This document shows, one piece after another, positions 60,487 to 64,000 of a stretch of DNA of 64,000 bases. The notes under the pieces were generated by a model. That model ran no database searches, was not told the DNA's origin, and saw only the letters and a program-made list of their open reading frames with translations. Where the stretch lies: the NCBI RefSeq assembly GCF_958298935.1, contig NC_084927.1, positions 34,600,501 through 34,664,500 of the forward strand, written 5' to 3'. The translations under genes and the position numbers were made by a program. Origin of the DNA: Phragmites australis. Taxonomy: Eukaryota > Streptophyta > Magnoliopsida > Poales > Poaceae. The stretch's first letter is position 1, and each line of letters opens with the position of its first letter.

Positions 60487-60717
60487 CTCCATCTGGTAAA
60501 AAAAAAATATGATGTTTTTTTATTTTTTAATAGTTTTTATTATGAAAATATAGTTATATATAATAAAAATATAATATTATGAAAATAATTTTCATGACAA
60601 ACTACGCGTATAATTTTTATATTTTCAAACTAAATATTTTAGAACCTATTGACGGTTAAAGATTTAAAAATTTAACCAGATCTTGATCAAAATATCAAGT
60701 ATTTATATCTAGAGGAG
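60487..60717. mobile_element. Stowaway-like MITE, 231 bp
   Basis: TA-flanked element (TA at 60485-60486 and 60718-60719). The left end CTCCATCTGG and right end CTAGAGGAG (reverse complement CTCCTCTAG) are degenerate Stowaway termini, with a strongly AT-rich interior containing inverted TTATTATGAAAATA/TATAATATTATG runs. Confidence 0.5.
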
Positions 60718-60719
60718 TA

Positions 60720-63132
60720 TAAATCAAAGACATTATTGGCATTTCAAGTGATGGTTCAAATATAAATTTATTTAGGCATCATTTGGCTGAAGATGGTTGC
60801 ATTTTTATTTCTAGATCACTGACGTACTAGCTAGCTAGGGAATCATGATTTGTTTCAGAGCTGGTGATCCATTCATGAGATGTGTATTTGCATTTTTGTT
60901 CAAGGGGACTTTCGTGAGGAGGTCTGGTTCATGTGTTTCGACTTGGACTCTTTTGGCTGTACTATTCTAGTGTTCCAACTTGGACTTCAACCGCAACGTC
61001 ATCATCCCCGTTCATTTGCTTGGACAAGGCTCAAATTCCGCTGTTGGACGCAAATATCAACCAAAAATCTACCACGTCAATGAAAGATATTGTATATTGC
61101 TCTTGCTTTCCATGGATATTTTCAGAACTAAATTAAAACAGATCCAGCAGTACAAAAAACAATGCAAGTGGGTGTGGCAGTTTATCGTCCTTTTGCACAC
61201 AACTTGACCAATTATAAATTACGAGTTGCTAATAACTAATCAGCCACGAGAAAGTGGAGATTAAAACTAGCTGAGGTTCATCAAGCGGATGCAGACATTC
61301 TACCCAAGGATTCGTCCTAGTGCAGTGAATGAATGAAGGCTCTTATTAGTTGCATCTTGAGCATCGTTCAACATATTCGGACATGCTAACTCGTGTAATT
61401 TCTGCTAGATATTATGTCTTAAAATAATAAATATACTTTTAGTTAGATACGTTTCAAATATGGCCTATAAATATAGATCAACATTTGTACTTGTATTTTC
61501 AATCATTATAATACATATTTACCTCTCGTGTTTTTTTTACCTTTGCTTTGAATGGGTTTTTCATATTAAATCTGTATTTTCCATATCCATAAATCCTAAC
61601 AATCTCTTATTAAAAAACAAACATATCACTGGTTGTATTTCCAACCGGTAAATTACTCAATTAGCCTTTAATCCAATCCAGCAGGCAAGTACCAAGGAAC
61701 TTTGTTCTTATTACCTTACTGGTTGATCCTATTCCGTAACTCCTTTTCCTAAAAAAAATTATATTTTTTTCCTTACGCAATAAACATGCAACTATCTTAC
61801 GCGAAAATATAGTAGTGTGTAAGGACGACTGCACGTGACCGACTGTATTTTCAAAACTTTTGATTGATCAGCAAGGCAGCAGCTAAGCACATGCTGTCTG
61901 AATCAAATCATTCAGGTCTGCAATGGTCTGGAGTTCAAAAAATGAATCGTTTCGTCATGGGCGACTTGTACGACAGTAACCAGTTCAACGGAGCAACGTC
62001 AGCTGCTTTCTTTTGAACAGTCGTTCAAAAATGAAGCACATCAGTTTGAGCCAACGAATCATCATTGGCATACACGCGTTAGCACCCGTTTAGACCCCAT
62101 GAATTATCTTCTTTTTGAACAGGAAGGCCGCAGGAATTTCATTAAAAAAATAAGAAAGGTATTTTTCTAGGTTAGAAAATACTTTTGTTGCCTTTGTTCC
62201 TAGGATTGATCAGGGTGTTTATTCTTCCATATTTCCAAAATTTCAGACGCTTGAAATTTAAGATGTGAGATAAGGCGACGAAGTCCGACAACAGGGGTTA
62301 GGGTTAGGAGTTTTGGGATTTGGAGTGTCCTTCATGGCTGCCGAACTTAAGAGTAGGTCTGGGGGAGGAAGGTTGGTCCGTCAGAGGAGGTGGGAGCAGG
62401 GCAGAGCTACGCGATAGAGGCGGTAGGAGTAGATTCGATGGTGTCCTCATTGCCGAAGATGGCTGGAGGCAAGGCGGGGCGGGATTGAAGATGATTGTGA
62501 GCCGTTAGATGCCCATCTAATAGCTTACCGCCGTCGTCTGAATTTTTTTCAAAAATAGACGTATGAAATTAAGCATCCGCCTTATTCTTCTACGTTAGAA
62601 AAATATTTTTGACTCTCTAATTGTATGGTTTATCAAGGTCATATATTTGTTTGTAGGGTTCACCAAGCTAACTTAGAGGTAAACTATTTTCGTATGTTTA
62701 CCATTAACATGCAAAATAATCAAAACAAAATAACGGAATTTGATCCCATGTTCACCACCGGATCAAAGCAGCCAGCTATGCCCGGACAGGCAGCCCAAGA
62801 GTCCATAGCATGCACGTTGGTCAAAGTCGATGAGCTTTGAGGTAGGTGGCAGAAACATGTTTTTGTACAGTGGAATCTATTTCCAGGAGGCCCGAAACGT
62901 GTCTGGTCCAGTCAATTGCAATTTGCAAATCTTATATACACATCCAAATGAATCAAAGCAAACGCCATCCGATTATGCATACATATAAAACTCGCACTGC
63001 ACACGTTATAATCGAACGGACCTCCCCATAAAAAAGAAAAGGAAAAGATGGTGCCAAAGCAACCATCAAACGCAGGACAATCCGGGCACCATTTGACAGA
63101 AGCTGATCTGAACTGAACCTGATGGTCGATCA
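60720..63132. other. Spacer between the two receptor kinases
   Basis: AT-rich sequence without a recognisable gene. At about 62,115-62,150 'gaacaggaaggccgcaggaatttcatt' resembles the reverse orientation of LINE 3' ends like that at 46,401-46,480. Bases about 62,280-62,510 are GC-rich with no similarity. Confidence 0.4.
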
Positions 63133-64000
63133 TCACCTGCCGTCCTCGATGACGGAGTTCAGGAACGGCGACGACATGGCTGCCCTCGTCCCCGAGCTCG
63201 ACTGCCCGCTGACGTCGCTGCTCATGAAGCTGCTGGTGTTGCCGCCCTTGATCTGCCACTCGGTGATGTAACTGGGCTTGTTCACCACCACGCCCACCTC
63301 CACGTCCCCGGCGAGCATCGACACGGCCCGCGACATGGACGGCCGCTGGTGGGGCGAGCCCTGGGTGCAGAGGAGGGCCACGTGGATGGCCCGGAGCACC
63401 TCGTCGCCGTTGAACTCAGCGAGCTTGGGGTCTACCATGTCCAGAGGGTGCTTTTCCTCGTACAGTTGCCATACCTGAAAGCATCGAGGTGGTAAACTGA
63501 GTTAACTTTCAGTGATGCTATGTTGCGGGTCAAATTCAGATCTATTTTATGCTTGTTGCGTTTATGCAATCGGATCATCATAAGATGATTCAAAATACTA
63601 AGCTATTGTACTGCAACAAGATCCACAATCATGCTGCTACGCTAAAATTTAGCACACTACTGTATTCAAGTACTCTGTAAGCCTAAGCAGATAACAACTA
63701 GCATTTTACATATGGTTTAACGATTCCACTGCATTTTTTCATAATGCACTAATGTGACAAAACTGTGGTTTTATGAAGGCATGTAAGGTCCATATTATAA
63801 ATCCCTAGCATAAATTTTACTGTAGAGTTTACCGATAGTACAGAAACCAGATTGCAACATTGCCCGACCTGGAGTCTAGAATTCAGAGTGAACTTACCCA
63901 TTCTAAAATATAAACCTTGTCTTCGTCAAGCGTATTGTCAAAGTTCGGCCTTCCAGCTAAAGTCTCCAATACGACCACACCAAATGCAAACACATCAATT
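63133..64000 (-). CDS. LRR VIII-2 receptor-like kinase, tandem paralogue (3' end only)
   Basis: The last exon is 63474-63133 and the preceding one runs from the window edge to 63898. They encode the C-terminal half of a kinase lobe ([20 protein letters not shown]...YILEW, then VWQLYEEKHPLDMVDPKLAEFNGDEVLRAIHVALLCTQ) and a tail with KPSYITEWQIKGG ending IEDGR-stop. Exon boundaries and order match exons 23 and 24 of the complete kinase upstream, so the two genes arose by tandem duplication and share orientation. The intron splits after Trp (GAATGG/gtaag). The remaining gene, including the LRR ectodomain, lies beyond base 64000. Long quoted runs are motifs only. Confidence 0.93.

Noticed and set aside
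62294..62312. GGGGTTAGGGTTAGGAG, telomere-like
   Set aside because: Only two imperfect units and not the plant TTTAGGG repeat. Too short to indicate an interstitial telomere.

Overview
This is a piece of plant nuclear genome, almost certainly from a grass (Poaceae). The genes carry canonical GT-AG introns, GC-rich first exons and plant-specific families, and the spaces between them are filled with LTR retrotransposons, MITE-like elements and LINE/SINE debris. There are no bacterial operons, CRISPR arrays or rRNA/tRNA genes. The species cannot be fixed from the sequence. From memory, the combination of an AGO2-type ARGONAUTE and a cluster of LRR VIII-2 (SHR5-like) receptor kinases resembles a block on the long arm of rice chromosome 4; this needs an alignment.

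Layout. 1-7.2 kb: a decayed LCAT4-like acyltransferase/phospholipase gene (+) with stops, frameshifts, missing exons and two related repeat insertions. 7,252-12,061: a young Ty1/copia element with 398-bp LTRs that read as identical, a 5-bp target duplication and one 1,321-codon ORF that has lost its RNase H domain in frame. 12.4-13.1 kb: a small three-exon CYSTM gene (-). 15.4-17.3 kb: an APO-family organelle RNA-binding protein (+). 18.9-23.4 kb: an AGO2-clade ARGONAUTE (+), three coding exons, 1,006 aa. 24.4-26.5 kb: a probable non-autonomous Helitron. 26.9-30.7 kb: a FAR1-related (FRS) transposase-derived regulator (-), 957 aa. 31.6-34.3 kb: an At4g15545/NAIP-like coiled-coil protein (-), 331 aa. 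36.5-38.5 kb: a TPR protein (-), 251 aa. 38.5-43.8 kb: gene-poor, repeat-rich. 43.8-59.2 kb: a complete 24-exon LRR-malectin receptor kinase (-), 1,034 aa, whose third intron is 8.8 kb because it holds a decayed second copia element and other retro-debris. 59.2-63.1 kb: MITE-rich spacer. 63.1-64.0 kb: the last exons of a second, tandem LRR VIII-2 kinase (-), cut by the window end.

The host genes are independent transcription units without shared promoters. Functionally they cover small-RNA silencing (AGO2), light or developmental transcription (FRS), organelle RNA processing (APO), cell-surface signalling (two kinases), stress-linked small membrane protein (CYSTM) and endomembrane or co-chaperone roles (NAIP-like, TPR). 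All gene models were assembled by hand from splice signals and reading-frame continuity; no transcript evidence was available. I did not find an undescribed molecular system. The most notable items are the young RNase H-less copia element beside CYSTM, the decay of LCAT4, the retroelement-swollen receptor-kinase intron and a tiny LINE insertion with a perfect 20-bp target duplication.
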